NCBI GenBank assembly: GCA_018672825.1
Contig: JABHUE010000145.1
Span: 26,279-90,278, forward strand
Reading direction: 5' to 3'
Origin: Pseudomonadota bacterium
GTDB lineage: Bacteria; Pseudomonadota; Gammaproteobacteria; Arenicellales; UBA868
DNA: 64,000 nt
In this document: positions 47,392 to 56,238 of the stretch, in pieces
Layout of the letters: each line of letters opens with the position of its first letter
How positions within the stretch are numbered: the stretch's first letter is position 1
Notes under the pieces: model-generated
Seen by the model: the letters and a program-made list of their open reading frames with translations, nothing else
The model's database searches: none
What the model was told of the DNA's origin: nothing
Program-made: the position numbers and the translations under genes

Positions 47392-47853
47392 ATGAATTTA
47401 AAATCCACTATCATCAGAAGCGCCGGTCCCGACGATATTTCTGAGATCGCCCAGTTTAACATTGCGATGGCCCAAGAGACTGAGGAACGGCCACTTGATT
47501 CAGAGATCATTCGATCCGGCGTAGCCGGGGTTATCCAAGATCACGCCCGTGGCTTTTATTTAATTGCAGAACGAGGTCAAGCAACTGTTGGCTCGTTACT
47601 GATTACGTTTGAATGGAGTGATTGGCGTAACGGCACCCTTTGGTGGATTCAAAGTGTTTATGTCAAACCTGAACATCGGCGAACGGGTGTTTTTAAGACG
47701 CTTTATGAGGCCGTTATCTCGAGGGCTCGAGATACCGAGAATGTACGCGGCATTCGCCTTTATGTTGAACAAGAAAATCTGAGCGCGCAGTCTGTATACC
47801 AAAAATTATTGATGCAGAAAACACCCTATCAAATGTACGAGCGAATGCTCTAA
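47392..47853 (+). CDS. GNAT-family N-acetyltransferase
   Basis: A 153-residue single-domain acetyltransferase. The acetyl-CoA loop is IQSVYVKPEHRRTGVFKTLYE (about residues 88-108, R-R-x-x-G/A pattern), and LYVEQENLSAQSVYQKL is the following helix-turn. Acceptor unknown. It precedes moeB by 32 bases on the same strand and may be co-transcribed with it, although a functional tie to cofactor synthesis is not indicated. Confidence 0.85.
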   Translation: MNLKSTIIRSAGPDDISEIAQFNIAMAQETEERPLDSEIIRSGVAGVIQDHARGFYLIAERGQATVGSLLITFEWSDWRNGTLWWIQSVYVKPEHRRTGVFKTLYEAVISRARDTENVRGIRLYVEQENLSAQSVYQKLLMQKTPYQMYERML

Positions 47854-47885
47854 TTTTCAATTCACTCACGTACACGACATCATTA

Positions 47886-48644
47886 ATGGACTCGTCTGAA
47901 CAAAATCGATACAGTCGCCAAATCAAGCTGCCTCAGGTTGGCGAACAGGGGCAGGAACGTCTGCTCCGAAGTCACGCTTTAATCATTGGTATGGGAGGAT
48001 TGGGCTCTCCTGTCGCACTTTATCTCGCAAGTGCCGGCATTGGGAGCATGACCATATCCGATTTCGATCGTGTTGACGACTCAAATCTACAACGCCAAAT
48101 TATTCATACCGAGGCCGCAATCGGCGAATTAAAAGCCACCTCAGCGAGAGCGTCAATTGCTCAGATTAACCCCCGATGTAACGTATCCGTAATTGACTAT
48201 GAACTCGATGGAAAAGAGTTAATCGAGTGCATTCAATCTGTCGACATCGTGCTCGACTGCACGGATAATTTTCCGTCACGATTTCAAATCAACGATGCGT
48301 GCTTCGCAACGGGAACGCCGCTTGTCTCAGGTGCCGCCATACGATGGGAAGGTCAAATTGCGACCTTCAATCCGCGTGATAGTGAGTCTCCCTGCTATCG
48401 ATGCCTCTACCCCGACACAGGAGTTGAAAGTGCCACCTGTGCAATGGAAGGCGTTATCGCGCCCATTGTGGGCGTTATTGGCACGCTCCAGGCACTAGAA
48501 GCCCTTAACGTAATCCTGCAAACAGGAGAGGGACTTTCAGGTCGGGTATTAGCTTTTGATGGTATCGCGATGGAGTGGCAATCAATCGTGTTAAAACGAA
48601 ATCAGGACTGTCCTACTTGCAGCAGTCGAACTCAATTCATTTGA
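47886..48644 (+). CDS. moeB: Molybdopterin-synthase adenylyltransferase (MoeB/ThiF family)
   Basis: E1-like enzyme that adenylates the C-terminal Gly of MoaD or a similar carrier before sulfur loading. The 252-residue protein starts NRYSRQIKLPQVGEQGQERL, has the ATP loop LIIGMGGLGSPVALYLASAG, the Arg finger region in SNLQRQIIHTEAA, DCTDNFPSRFQIND with the adenylation Asp, and zinc-binding Cys pairs CYRC and CPTC. The catalytic Cys segment is probably PDTGVESATCAMEGV. It converges with moaA (18 bases apart) and borders the aldehyde oxidoreductase locus with its MoaD-like carrier. Confidence 0.92.
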   Translation: MDSSEQNRYSRQIKLPQVGEQGQERLLRSHALIIGMGGLGSPVALYLASAGIGSMTISDFDRVDDSNLQRQIIHTEAAIGELKATSARASIAQINPRCNVSVIDYELDGKELIECIQSVDIVLDCTDNFPSRFQINDACFATGTPLVSGAAIRWEGQIATFNPRDSESPCYRCLYPDTGVESATCAMEGVIAPIVGVIGTLQALEALNVILQTGEGLSGRVLAFDGIAMEWQSIVLKRNQDCPTCSSRTQFI

Positions 48645-48662
48645 AACAATAAGCCGAGATGA

Positions 48663-49697
48663 CTACCCGCCAATGTGGGACATCTCTACTTTTACCTTAC
48701 CCGAGTCTGGCATTGGGGCATTCATCCCCCGAAGTTCTGAGTACCGATCACTTCGCGTTTGCCAAATGTTCGTGATGGACTCGAGTAAATCAGAATCACT
48801 CGCGCCTGAACGGAGAAGCATTCGAAGATCATGGCCTTCAGTTGCAAACAAACAGGTATAAATTTTCCCAACGGCTGAAAGCCGAGCTCGTGAGCAGTCC
48901 CCACAAAAAGATTCCGTCACGGACGTAATAAAACCAATCTCGCCTTGATCATCGCGAAAGCGCCACCGCTTAGCCACCTCACCCTGATAATTAGGCGAGA
49001 TCGGCTCGACCGGATACTTGGCGTCAATCTGAGAAATAAGCTCTCGCGCTGGGATCACATCGTCGAGATTCCAGCCATTCGTCTCGCCAACATCCATATA
49101 TTCAATAAATCTGACGATACATCCTGTCCCGCGAAAATGATCCACAAGATCAAGAACCGCGTGCTCATTGAAACCCCGTCGGACAACGGCGTTCACTTTA
49201 ATCTCTGAAAAACCTGCTGATCGTGCGTTGTCGATACCGTCGAGGACGCGTGACGCAGGATAATCCACGTCATTGATCTGCTTGAACGTTTTATCATCAA
49301 GCGCATCCAGACTCACCGTCAACCGTCTAAGTCCTGCCTGTTTCAAAGCGAGGGCTCGACCTGTTGTTAACATCGATCCGTTTGTTGTCAGACTAATATC
49401 TTCAATCCCATTGGTAGCATTCAACATCTCAATAAGATGCTCAAGATTTCGCCGAATCAAGGGTTCGCCACCCGTAATACGCACTTTTCGCATTCCGAGT
49501 GCTGCAAATGCCTGTGCGATCCGAGCAATCTCCTCAAGTGTCAGTAAGTCCTTTCGAGGAACAAAGGCGTAACCGGGTCCAAACACTTCCCGAGGCATGC
49601 AGTAAACGCAGCGGAAATTACAACGATCGGTAACAGAGATTCGCAAATCTCTCAATGGCCTATTTAACTGATCAGAAACAGAATTCAATTTTTTCAT
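48663..49697 (-). CDS. moaA: GTP 3',8-cyclase MoaA (radical SAM)
   Basis: First step of the pyranopterin cofactor pathway. The 344-residue protein (from ATG 49697) has the radical SAM motif CNFRCVYCM with Cys26, Cys30 and Cys33, the GGEPLIRR segment, and the second [4Fe-4S] ligands FCGDCSRARLSAVGKIYTC near residues 260-278. It ends in Gly-Gly, which completes the MoaA active site. A longer frame from 49772 adds residues outside the family pattern and was rejected. Last gene of the oxidoreductase operon-like group, 13 bases after the 96-residue gene. Confidence 0.94.
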   Translation of the reverse strand: MKKLNSVSDQLNRPLRDLRISVTDRCNFRCVYCMPREVFGPGYAFVPRKDLLTLEEIARIAQAFAALGMRKVRITGGEPLIRRNLEHLIEMLNATNGIEDISLTTNGSMLTTGRALALKQAGLRRLTVSLDALDDKTFKQINDVDYPASRVLDGIDNARSAGFSEIKVNAVVRRGFNEHAVLDLVDHFRGTGCIVRFIEYMDVGETNGWNLDDVIPARELISQIDAKYPVEPISPNYQGEVAKRWRFRDDQGEIGFITSVTESFCGDCSRARLSAVGKIYTCLFATEGHDLRMLLRSGASDSDLLESITNIWQTRSDRYSELRGMNAPMPDSGKVKVEMSHIGG

Positions 49698-49710
49698 GTG
49701 GTTAACTCTA

Positions 49711-50001
49711 TCACCCGCCACCGCGCTGAAAGGTAAGATCAAAACGAGCCTGAAACTCCTCTTGCTCAACACCCGTCAGCCCCTTATATTGAAAATTTGC
49801 GGGCGTGTATGGGATTCGCATCAACGCGATACGGCGTTCACACTGCGCTTCTAACTCAATGTCGATTGTGCCTCTTTTATACGCTAGGGTCGCGCCGTCT
49901 GCCCACACCTCTGTGACCCAGCCATCAGGTAACTGCGCCAGGGACCTGAAGAACATTGTGTGGGTGACGCCCAACTCTCGTTTAATCTCGATTACAGACA
50001 C
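49711..50001 (-). CDS. Unknown 96-residue protein ending in Gly-Gly-Gly, in the AOR locus
   Basis: A soluble 96-residue protein between the MoaD-like gene (24 bases away) and moaA (13 bases). I do not recognise the family. Visible features: a beta-rich middle (DGWVTEVWADGATLAYKRG, IDIELEAQCERRIALMRIPY), one Cys at residue 54, and the tail ARFDLTFQRGGG. The Gly-Gly-Gly end is notable beside MoaD (ends VAGG) and MoaA (ends IGG). A role in tungstopterin synthesis, insertion or oxidoreductase assembly is an inference from position only. Confidence 0.75.
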   Translation of the reverse strand: MSVIEIKRELGVTHTMFFRSLAQLPDGWVTEVWADGATLAYKRGTIDIELEAQCERRIALMRIPYTPANFQYKGLTGVEQEEFQARFDLTFQRGGG

Positions 50002-50025
50002 AATATGGAAACCCCAAACTTGGCT

Positions 50026-50277
50026 TCAACCGCCCGCTACGGGTGGCCAGATTGCGAGGGTATCCCCGGCTTCCAGTACATAATCCATTCGTTCAGCATC
50101 GCTCAGATATTTGCCATTAACAAGAACAAGGTGGACCTCGGTAGAAGGCACCTTCTGTCGATGAATAAATTGATGCACGGTCTCGTCAGGCTCAAGATCA
50201 ATCGATGCCGAGTTTCTGACTGATCCAGATGGAAGATACTGACTCAAGCCCGCAAATAATTTAAAGGTAATCTGCAT
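50026..50277 (-). CDS. MoaD/ThiS-family sulfur carrier protein
   Basis: Ubiquitin-like small carrier whose C-terminal Gly is thiocarboxylated to donate sulfur to the pterin. From ATG 50277 (AGG site eight bases upstream) it has 83 residues, starts with the beta-grasp strand QITFKLFAGLSQYLP, contains LEPDETVHQFIHRQ and VLVNGKYLSDAERM, and ends VAGG as required. No moaE is in the window, which fits a carrier dedicated to a W-bis-pyranopterin enzyme, or else MoaE encoded elsewhere. It starts 15 bases after the FAD-subunit stop. Confidence 0.88.
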   Translation of the reverse strand: MQITFKLFAGLSQYLPSGSVRNSASIDLEPDETVHQFIHRQKVPSTEVHLVLVNGKYLSDAERMDYVLEAGDTLAIWPPVAGG

Positions 50278-50292
50278 TAACGCCTGTAGCAC

Positions 50293-51549
50293 TCACGAGG
50301 ATTTCAGACTCGCTTCATTTGCGCCCAAATATGCATCTGCAATCTGGACCGGATTTGCAATGAGGCGATCTTTCCATGGGCCCAGCGGTATTTTTGTTTC
50401 AATGAGTCCCCGCAACATCCCCAGGTGCTTATGGTACCCAACCGAATTGGCGCCGACCAGGATATCTTCTTTAAATTGAAGATTAATATATTGGAAGTTA
50501 TCCTGATTAAACATTTCCGCGCTATCGCCTCCATCAACACCCTCCCATGCACCGAATGAACACGTTACGAGGCCAAGGGTATCCAGAATATTCATATTCA
50601 GGCTGCCCTTATAAGGTAAATCATTATTGCTCACCATATTGGCAGCCGCTACCCGGCCATGCTCAGTCGCCGTAGGTTGCACCGCGTGAACCGCCGTCTC
50701 GCCCGTCGAGAAATCTAGGCCTTGCGCGCAATCCCCAGCGGCATAGATATCGGGCGCCGTTGTGCGCATGTGTTCATCAATCACAATCCCTTGATCAATT
50801 TTTATCTCGCAGCCCTGTAGATAACCAAGACGAGGCTTAACACCTGTCGACACAATGACGACGTCAGCAGGGCAAGTCTCCCCACTCTCGAGGACTACGT
50901 GCAATTCTTCAGGGGTCGATTCGATTGCCTTAACCTGTGTATTCGTATGCACCGACACACCTTTTGACTCACACCAGGTCTGGAGCAGGCCGCCCGCTTT
51001 TTCGCCGAGCATTCGCGGCACCATTCGCGGACCCATTTCGACTACGGTCAGATCAACCTCTCGTAACACCCAAGACTCAAGAATAATACAGCCGATAAAA
51101 CCAGCACCGACTTGAACCGCGCGAGCGCCTGGCTTTGCCAAATCAATAATTCGCTCGGCGTCTTCCAGATGCCAACACTGCTGCACACGAGGATCATCCA
51201 TCCCCGGTACGGGCGGAATAATGGGCTCCGCCCCTGTTGCCAGTAACAACTTGTCGTATTGAATTTTTTCGCCCGAGGCTAAGCTCAAACTGTGATCTTC
51301 CGGCTGAACTGACACTACCTCGTCATGGAGATAATCAATTCCTTTTTCAGCATAGTGATTATCCGATCGCCTGAGGTAGGTCCCTTTTTGCTCAACCTTG
51401 CCAGTCAAGAAATAAGGTATCGCCATTCGCGAATAAGGCGGTTGCGCCTGAGCGCCAATCATTGTGACTTTCGAGTCAGTATCTAGTTCTCGAATGTGCT
51501 CGGCAGCGGCAACAGCCGCCGGCCCTGCGCCTGCTATTACATAATGCAT
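50293..51549 (-). CDS. FAD/NAD-dependent oxidoreductase, likely AOR flavin subunit
   Basis: A 418-residue protein of the pyridine-nucleotide-disulfide oxidoreductase fold, related to the N-terminal part of NirB. FAD loop HYVIAGAGPAAVAAAEHI at residues 2-19, LLLATGAEPIIPPVPG, NAD loop VQVGAGFIGCIILES, and the second FAD motif APDIYAAGDCAQG. There is no redox-active CxxxxC pair, so it is an electron-transfer rather than a disulfide enzyme. By position between the AOR catalytic gene and the moaD gene it should link the W-subunit's electrons to NAD, as the FAD subunit does in Aromatoleum AOR. Confidence 0.86.
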   Translation of the reverse strand: MHYVIAGAGPAAVAAAEHIRELDTDSKVTMIGAQAQPPYSRMAIPYFLTGKVEQKGTYLRRSDNHYAEKGIDYLHDEVVSVQPEDHSLSLASGEKIQYDKLLLATGAEPIIPPVPGMDDPRVQQCWHLEDAERIIDLAKPGARAVQVGAGFIGCIILESWVLREVDLTVVEMGPRMVPRMLGEKAGGLLQTWCESKGVSVHTNTQVKAIESTPEELHVVLESGETCPADVVIVSTGVKPRLGYLQGCEIKIDQGIVIDEHMRTTAPDIYAAGDCAQGLDFSTGETAVHAVQPTATEHGRVAAANMVSNNDLPYKGSLNMNILDTLGLVTCSFGAWEGVDGGDSAEMFNQDNFQYINLQFKEDILVGANSVGYHKHLGMLRGLIETKIPLGPWKDRLIANPVQIADAYLGANEASLKSS

Positions 51550-51621
51550 TTTTTTTGCCTATCAGAACAGTGAACCCCGGTGATCATATGAATCACCGGG
51601 GAATCGCCGTAAGACTGAAAA

Positions 51622-53469
51622 TTAAAGACCCAGTCGGCCTAATGTTTCTGCAGTCGGCTCTCCTGAAGCGCTCCAACCGCGACTTTCATAGTACTCAGGC
51701 AGCATTTCGTTCAACCGGTTGACACTTCCTTCTGCCGGACCGGTTTTAGCCGCATCCTTGAGTAAGCGCTCTGGTAGCGTATCGTCCGCCCCGGTAAATC
51801 CTGCAGCGATGTTGTACTGTCTTTCCATATTCCAGATTCGCTCGCCGACTTCCACAAATCGCTCGACACTCCAATCACCCTCACAGGCCGCATCAACCAT
51901 TGGCGCGATGTCTTCTCCCGATAGTGCAAATGTGGTGAATACACAGGTGCCGCTGGAGTCAACCGCCGCGGTTGCATCTTGGAATGCCTTAACCAGTCCG
52001 GCTTTTCCTTCTGTTGCCAGAGGATCCGTCTTTTCAGGAATACCGAGCACCTCAGATGCCACGGTATAGCCCCGAAGATGGCAGGCCCCCCGGTTTGAAG
52101 TCGCATAAGCAAGCCCCATCCCCTGAATGCCTCGAGGATCATAAGCTGCGATCTCTTGGCTCTTCACCGTCATGGAGAAATCAGGATGACCATATTTTTC
52201 ACACAGTCGTCTCGAACCCTGACCCAGCTCTTTACCAAAGCCTTCCCCGCGTGCGGTCGCTTCGACCATCGCCACAAATGCCTCGGTGCTGCCAAACTCC
52301 AACGCAACGCCGCCCGTATCCTCCTGGCTAATGGCCCCTGCGTGATAAAGATCCATAGCCGCCCCAATCGTGACGCCGAGAGAAATCGGGTCCATACCCT
52401 GCTCATTACATACAAAGTTTGCGTAGGTCAGCGCTTCAAGATCATTTACACCATTTGCCGCACCCAGTGCCCAGGCCGCTTCATATTCCAAACCGCCACT
52501 GACACCCTGATATTGCGGTTTATCCTTGACTGTGAAATGGGTGGGATCAATTTTGGATCGACGAGCGCATGAAATCGGGCAACCAAAGCAAGCGTGATTG
52601 GATACCAGATTCGACTGACCATCTGACTCTCTCACTTCCGCCATTGCTTCAGCGCCAATATCATGGGCGCCGTCAAACTGCACATCTTGCCCATTGCGGG
52701 TCGGCAGCGCTCCCACTTCGTTAATGACATTCATTAAAATCTGCGTGCCATGGGTTGGCAAGCCTTCGCCCGTCACCGCATTCTCCGCAAGAATCTCTTT
52801 TGCCGCGTTTGAGGTTTTCATCATCGCCATAGGGTCATTCACCTTTACGCCAACAGTGCCTCTGACCACCACAGCCTTAAGATTTTTGGAGCCCATTACG
52901 GCACCGACACCTGATCGACCGGCAGCCCGGTCCATATCATTCACAACAGCGGCATAAAGGACGCCGCTTTCACCCGCTAAACCAATCGATGCGACTCGGA
53001 CATCCGGATCACCCCGACGTTCGCGAAGTGCAGTCTCGGTTTCCCAGACTGATTTACCCCATAAATCAGAAGCATCTTTCAGTTCTGCCTGATCATTAGT
53101 CATATCGAGGTAGACTGGAGACGCAGACTTGCCCTCAAAAATCACCATGTCCCAGCCCGCGTTCTTCAGTTCGGCGCCAAAAAAACCGCCCGAATTAGAG
53201 CAAGCAATAGCGCCGGTTAAAGGACCTTTGCAGACAACTGACCAGCGGCCTGAGGTAGGCGCAATCGTTCCTGTTAATGGACCCGTCGCGAATATCATTT
53301 TATTATCAGGCGAAAAAGGGTCGACTGTTGGATCGGTTTCTTCAACCAGATATTTAGTGGCTAAACCTCTCTGACCCATGTAATCATTTGCCCACTGCAT
53401 ATTTAAAGGCTCGCTTGTGCACGTGCCTGCACTTAGATCGATTCTCAAGATTTTTCCTGTCCAACTCAT
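51622..53469 (-). CDS. aor: Aldehyde:ferredoxin oxidoreductase (tungsten-type), catalytic subunit
   Basis: Oxidises aldehydes to acids, or the reverse, at a W-bis-pyranopterin. The 615-residue protein has the [4Fe-4S] ligands Cys294, Cys297 and Cys301 in CFGCPISCARR and Cys509 in the D-x4-C motif DSSGTC, which also binds the pterin through Asp504. LGAANGVND (Asp343) is the first pterin motif, and Glu330 and His464 lie where catalytic acid/base residues are expected. A very strong GGAAGGAGG site precedes the ATG. It follows the ferredoxin-subunit gene after 187 bases and precedes the FAD subunit. Confidence 0.93.
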   Translation of the reverse strand: MSWTGKILRIDLSAGTCTSEPLNMQWANDYMGQRGLATKYLVEETDPTVDPFSPDNKMIFATGPLTGTIAPTSGRWSVVCKGPLTGAIACSNSGGFFGAELKNAGWDMVIFEGKSASPVYLDMTNDQAELKDASDLWGKSVWETETALRERRGDPDVRVASIGLAGESGVLYAAVVNDMDRAAGRSGVGAVMGSKNLKAVVVRGTVGVKVNDPMAMMKTSNAAKEILAENAVTGEGLPTHGTQILMNVINEVGALPTRNGQDVQFDGAHDIGAEAMAEVRESDGQSNLVSNHACFGCPISCARRSKIDPTHFTVKDKPQYQGVSGGLEYEAAWALGAANGVNDLEALTYANFVCNEQGMDPISLGVTIGAAMDLYHAGAISQEDTGGVALEFGSTEAFVAMVEATARGEGFGKELGQGSRRLCEKYGHPDFSMTVKSQEIAAYDPRGIQGMGLAYATSNRGACHLRGYTVASEVLGIPEKTDPLATEGKAGLVKAFQDATAAVDSSGTCVFTTFALSGEDIAPMVDAACEGDWSVERFVEVGERIWNMERQYNIAAGFTGADDTLPERLLKDAAKTGPAEGSVNRLNEMLPEYYESRGWSASGEPTAETLGRLGL

Positions 53470-53656
53470 ACTGCTATCCTCCTTCCTTAGTAAACGATTT
53501 AAACCGCAATTGATTTTTGACGACCCAACTTGGATCGAAAATTACTATCTTGTCTGTTAACTTGTCTATTAATTAAAATATTGTGCTGGTGCGAGCGATG
53601 TGCCCTAACCCTCCTGCCAACAACCTACTCCCTGCTTTTACCGATACCATCACCGT

Positions 53657-54136
53657 TTAAGCAATTCCTTCTTCGATACCCGCGGCCAGAATCGCATTCC
53701 GCCGCATTTTGTCGTATCCGGTACTATCCTCCGCGACAAAGGATAAGGCCGTTGTTGGGCATGCTTCAACACACATCGGTTCGCCGCCGCATAAGTCGCA
53801 CTTAGTCACAACGCCTGAGTCAACGTCATAATTTATTGCCCCAAAGGGACAGGCGATCGTACACACTTTGCAGCCCACACAAACTTCGGCTGAAACTTCC
53901 TTTGCACCTGTCGATGAATTGACGGTTATGGCCTCAACAGGACAAACCACCATGCACCAAGCGCCTTCACACTGTGTGCACGTGGAGGGAACGTTTACAG
54001 CTCCACCGTCGAAAATCGTGATATCTATCACCGACTTTGAAGGATTAAACGCGCCAACCTTGCCGTATGAGCACATCATTTCGCACTGGTGACAACCGGT
54101 ACACGCATCTGCTTCCATGACCAATGCTTTATGCAT
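53657..54136 (-). CDS. Four-cluster ferredoxin, electron-transfer subunit of the AOR
   Basis: A 159-residue iron-sulfur protein with 16 Cys in four CxxC-type groups: 12/15/18/22, 53/56/61/65, 86/89/92/96 and 113/116/122/126, so up to four [4Fe-4S] clusters. It belongs to the DMSO-reductase-type/HycB subunit family. No signal peptide, so it is cytoplasmic. It is the first gene of the AOR group on the minus strand, which fits the small Fe-S subunit of the three-subunit aldehyde oxidoreductases. The 233-base gap above it to the flippase-like gene must hold the promoter; I see no sharp box. Confidence 0.9.
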   Translation of the reverse strand: MHKALVMEADACTGCHQCEMMCSYGKVGAFNPSKSVIDITIFDGGAVNVPSTCTQCEGAWCMVVCPVEAITVNSSTGAKEVSAEVCVGCKVCTIACPFGAINYDVDSGVVTKCDLCGGEPMCVEACPTTALSFVAEDSTGYDKMRRNAILAAGIEEGIA

Positions 54137-54375
54137 ATCGAATTCCTTTAAAATACACTCAAATTACGTTTAAGAAGTCTGCGACATCTCCTTTCGCTGA
54201 CCCCAATACCACCACTATATTACATTAGACGCGCTCAGTGAAACAGCTTCTGGGACGATACTGATCCCAAAATCATCAGTCGAAATTCCACATTGATTAC
54301 ATGATTATTTTGGCTTATCACTCACGCCAACCCATAAACGTTTTAGAACCTTAAACACTTTCAGGATAGGTGCAA

Positions 54376-55557
54376 ATGTCAGACGCCAAGAAAATGATCT
54401 TAATGACTCTGAAGCTGCTGATTGTGGCGGCTCTCTTCGGGATTATTTTCTATAACGTCAACTGGATTGATACGGTCACGCATACCGATTTAAACGGGCA
54501 TACCAATAAGCGCGAAGGCGCCGTCATTGGACCCTGGGATCAAAATCAAATCCAGTTTCAATTTAAGGACACTGAACAACAAGTTTCGATCAAAACGGGG
54601 GTCCAGGCCAATGGCTCTATGCTCTCCGTTTCGCCCGGTCTGCCGACTTATGTCCGAAATCTAGATGGCCCACTGTTCGCCGCGGGCGCCTTTTTGTTTT
54701 TTCTTTTTTTCTTGATTATTAACTCAAGATGGTGGTTTTTACTCCGCGCCAACGGATTAAACGTGCGATTTCTCGAGGCGCAGAAATATGGGTGGATCGG
54801 ACTTTTTTTTAGCAACGCGCTACCGGGCGCCACAGGCGGAGATGTTATTAAGGCGGTTTACATTGCCCGGCACTGCTCCGGCGATAAAGTGCGCGCTATT
54901 GTCTCGATATTTGTTGATCGAGTTATTGGGCTTGTGTCTTTACTTTTCGTAGGCTTTATGGCCAGTCTTATGGCGATGGATCGCTTTCCTGTGTTTGCGA
55001 GCACAATCTGGCTTACTGGTATCGGTGTCTTATTTTTCTGCTTTTTATTAGTGAGTCCTAGCCTGCGAAAATTGATCCGATTTGATGCCATCGTCTCATG
55101 GCTGCCGCAGAAAATTGGCAAACTGATAAGTGAGCTTGATCAGGCGATCCTTTATTATCGTGAACATCTACAGGGAATCGGCCTTTGGATTCTCGCGAGC
55201 CCGCTGATCTACACATTGTTTATTGGTAGTTTTTACCTGATGTCGGAGAGTCTCGGGGTCGGCATTTCGCTCAAAGATTTATTTTTTATTGTGCCCGTAG
55301 CATCAGTTATTCAGGGAATTCCTATTGCGCCCGCAGGCTGGGGTATCGGGGAAGCCGCCTACGGCGCACTCATCGGAAAATTTGGGGCTGTCAGCCTTCC
55401 GGAAACCGTTGACGCCGAACAGATTATGAGAACCCGGGGCGTTGCGCTTTCAATTTTGCACCGAGTTCATGTCGTAGCATGGTCACTTCTGGGCGGGCTC
55501 TTCGTATTACTTGATAGAAAGCGTGAAGTTGAAAACCCGCCTAAAACGCCTCAATAA
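54376..55557 (+). CDS. Flippase-like membrane protein (UPF0104/LPG-synthase TM domain)
   Basis: A 393-residue inner-membrane protein with about eight transmembrane helices. It matches the YbhN/UPF0104 domain: helix pairs around WWFLLRANGL, the re-entrant motif FFSNALPGATGGDVIKAVYIAR, and APAGWGIGEAAYGALIGKFG near the end. Unusually, about 60 polar residues (residues 27-90) separate the first two helices and probably form a periplasmic domain. ATG 54376 and GTG 54370 are both possible; an AGG lies at good spacing from the ATG. Role in lipid translocation is inferred. Divergent from the AOR locus. Confidence 0.8.
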   Translation: MSDAKKMILMTLKLLIVAALFGIIFYNVNWIDTVTHTDLNGHTNKREGAVIGPWDQNQIQFQFKDTEQQVSIKTGVQANGSMLSVSPGLPTYVRNLDGPLFAAGAFLFFLFFLIINSRWWFLLRANGLNVRFLEAQKYGWIGLFFSNALPGATGGDVIKAVYIARHCSGDKVRAIVSIFVDRVIGLVSLLFVGFMASLMAMDRFPVFASTIWLTGIGVLFFCFLLVSPSLRKLIRFDAIVSWLPQKIGKLISELDQAILYYREHLQGIGLWILASPLIYTLFIGSFYLMSESLGVGISLKDLFFIVPVASVIQGIPIAPAGWGIGEAAYGALIGKFGAVSLPETVDAEQIMRTRGVALSILHRVHVVAWSLLGGLFVLLDRKREVENPPKTPQ

Positions 55558-55577
55558 ATCCAAACGAGAGCAATATT

Positions 55578-56177
55578 TTGACAGTATCTGACTCCTATCC
55601 TCACTTCGCGACCCGGCCGAAGCCGCACGCCGACGGCACGCTATCAGTGACGATTACGCATCTAGAAATGAAGCGGGCGCCATCGGGGCGCGCACTTGAA
55701 TCTCCAGGCAGCGGGCTTGCGATTCTTCGAATCAAGCGCCCTACCGCTCCTTTTTATCGCTTCCTTTACAACCAAGTCGGTGCACGCTGGCTGTGGTACG
55801 AACGACGCGCGATGTCGGATAAAACGCTTAATGAAATTTTGAGTCACGAGAAGAACCATGTTTACGTCTTGCATCATGATGGTGATCCAGCGGGTTTCGT
55901 GGAGCTGAATCACCGGGATCAAAATGAAACCGAGCTGGCCTATTTTGGTCTTTTGCCAGCGCATATCGGAAAACGGCTGGGGCCCTGGTTTCTGGATTGG
56001 GCGGTTCGAACTGCTTGGCATACCCGTCCCAAACGAATCATCGTCAATACCTGCAATCTGGATCATCCTAAAGCCATCATCGTCTACCAACGAGCAGGCT
56101 TCAGGCCCTACCACCAAGAAGAGAAAACGATATCAGACCCACGTCAATCGCCGTTATGGAACACACCACCCGAGTAA
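55578..56177 (+). CDS. GNAT-family acetyltransferase
   Basis: A 199-residue acetyltransferase. The acetyl-CoA-binding region is ELAYFGLLPAHIGKRLGPWFLDW (about residues 118-140) and the following segment KRIIVNTCNLDHPKAIIVYQRAGFRPY is typical of GNAT proteins. The first 60 residues hold a TITHLEMKRAP strand not seen in short GNATs. The start is TTG 55578. It follows the flippase-like gene by 20 bases, so the two are probably co-transcribed. It converges with parE. Acceptor unknown. Confidence 0.83.
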   Translation: MTVSDSYPHFATRPKPHADGTLSVTITHLEMKRAPSGRALESPGSGLAILRIKRPTAPFYRFLYNQVGARWLWYERRAMSDKTLNEILSHEKNHVYVLHHDGDPAGFVELNHRDQNETELAYFGLLPAHIGKRLGPWFLDWAVRTAWHTRPKRIIVNTCNLDHPKAIIVYQRAGFRPYHQEEKTISDPRQSPLWNTPPE

Positions 56178-56238
56178 GGGAAATCAATGAACCTGGAGAT
56201 CGGTTCACGACTAGAAAATTCAGATAACGGTGTTCTCT

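Noticed and set aside
56188-56207. Hairpin TGAACC/GGTTCA between the acetyltransferase gene and parE
   Set aside because: Loop is long and there is no T-run; evidence for a terminator is too weak.
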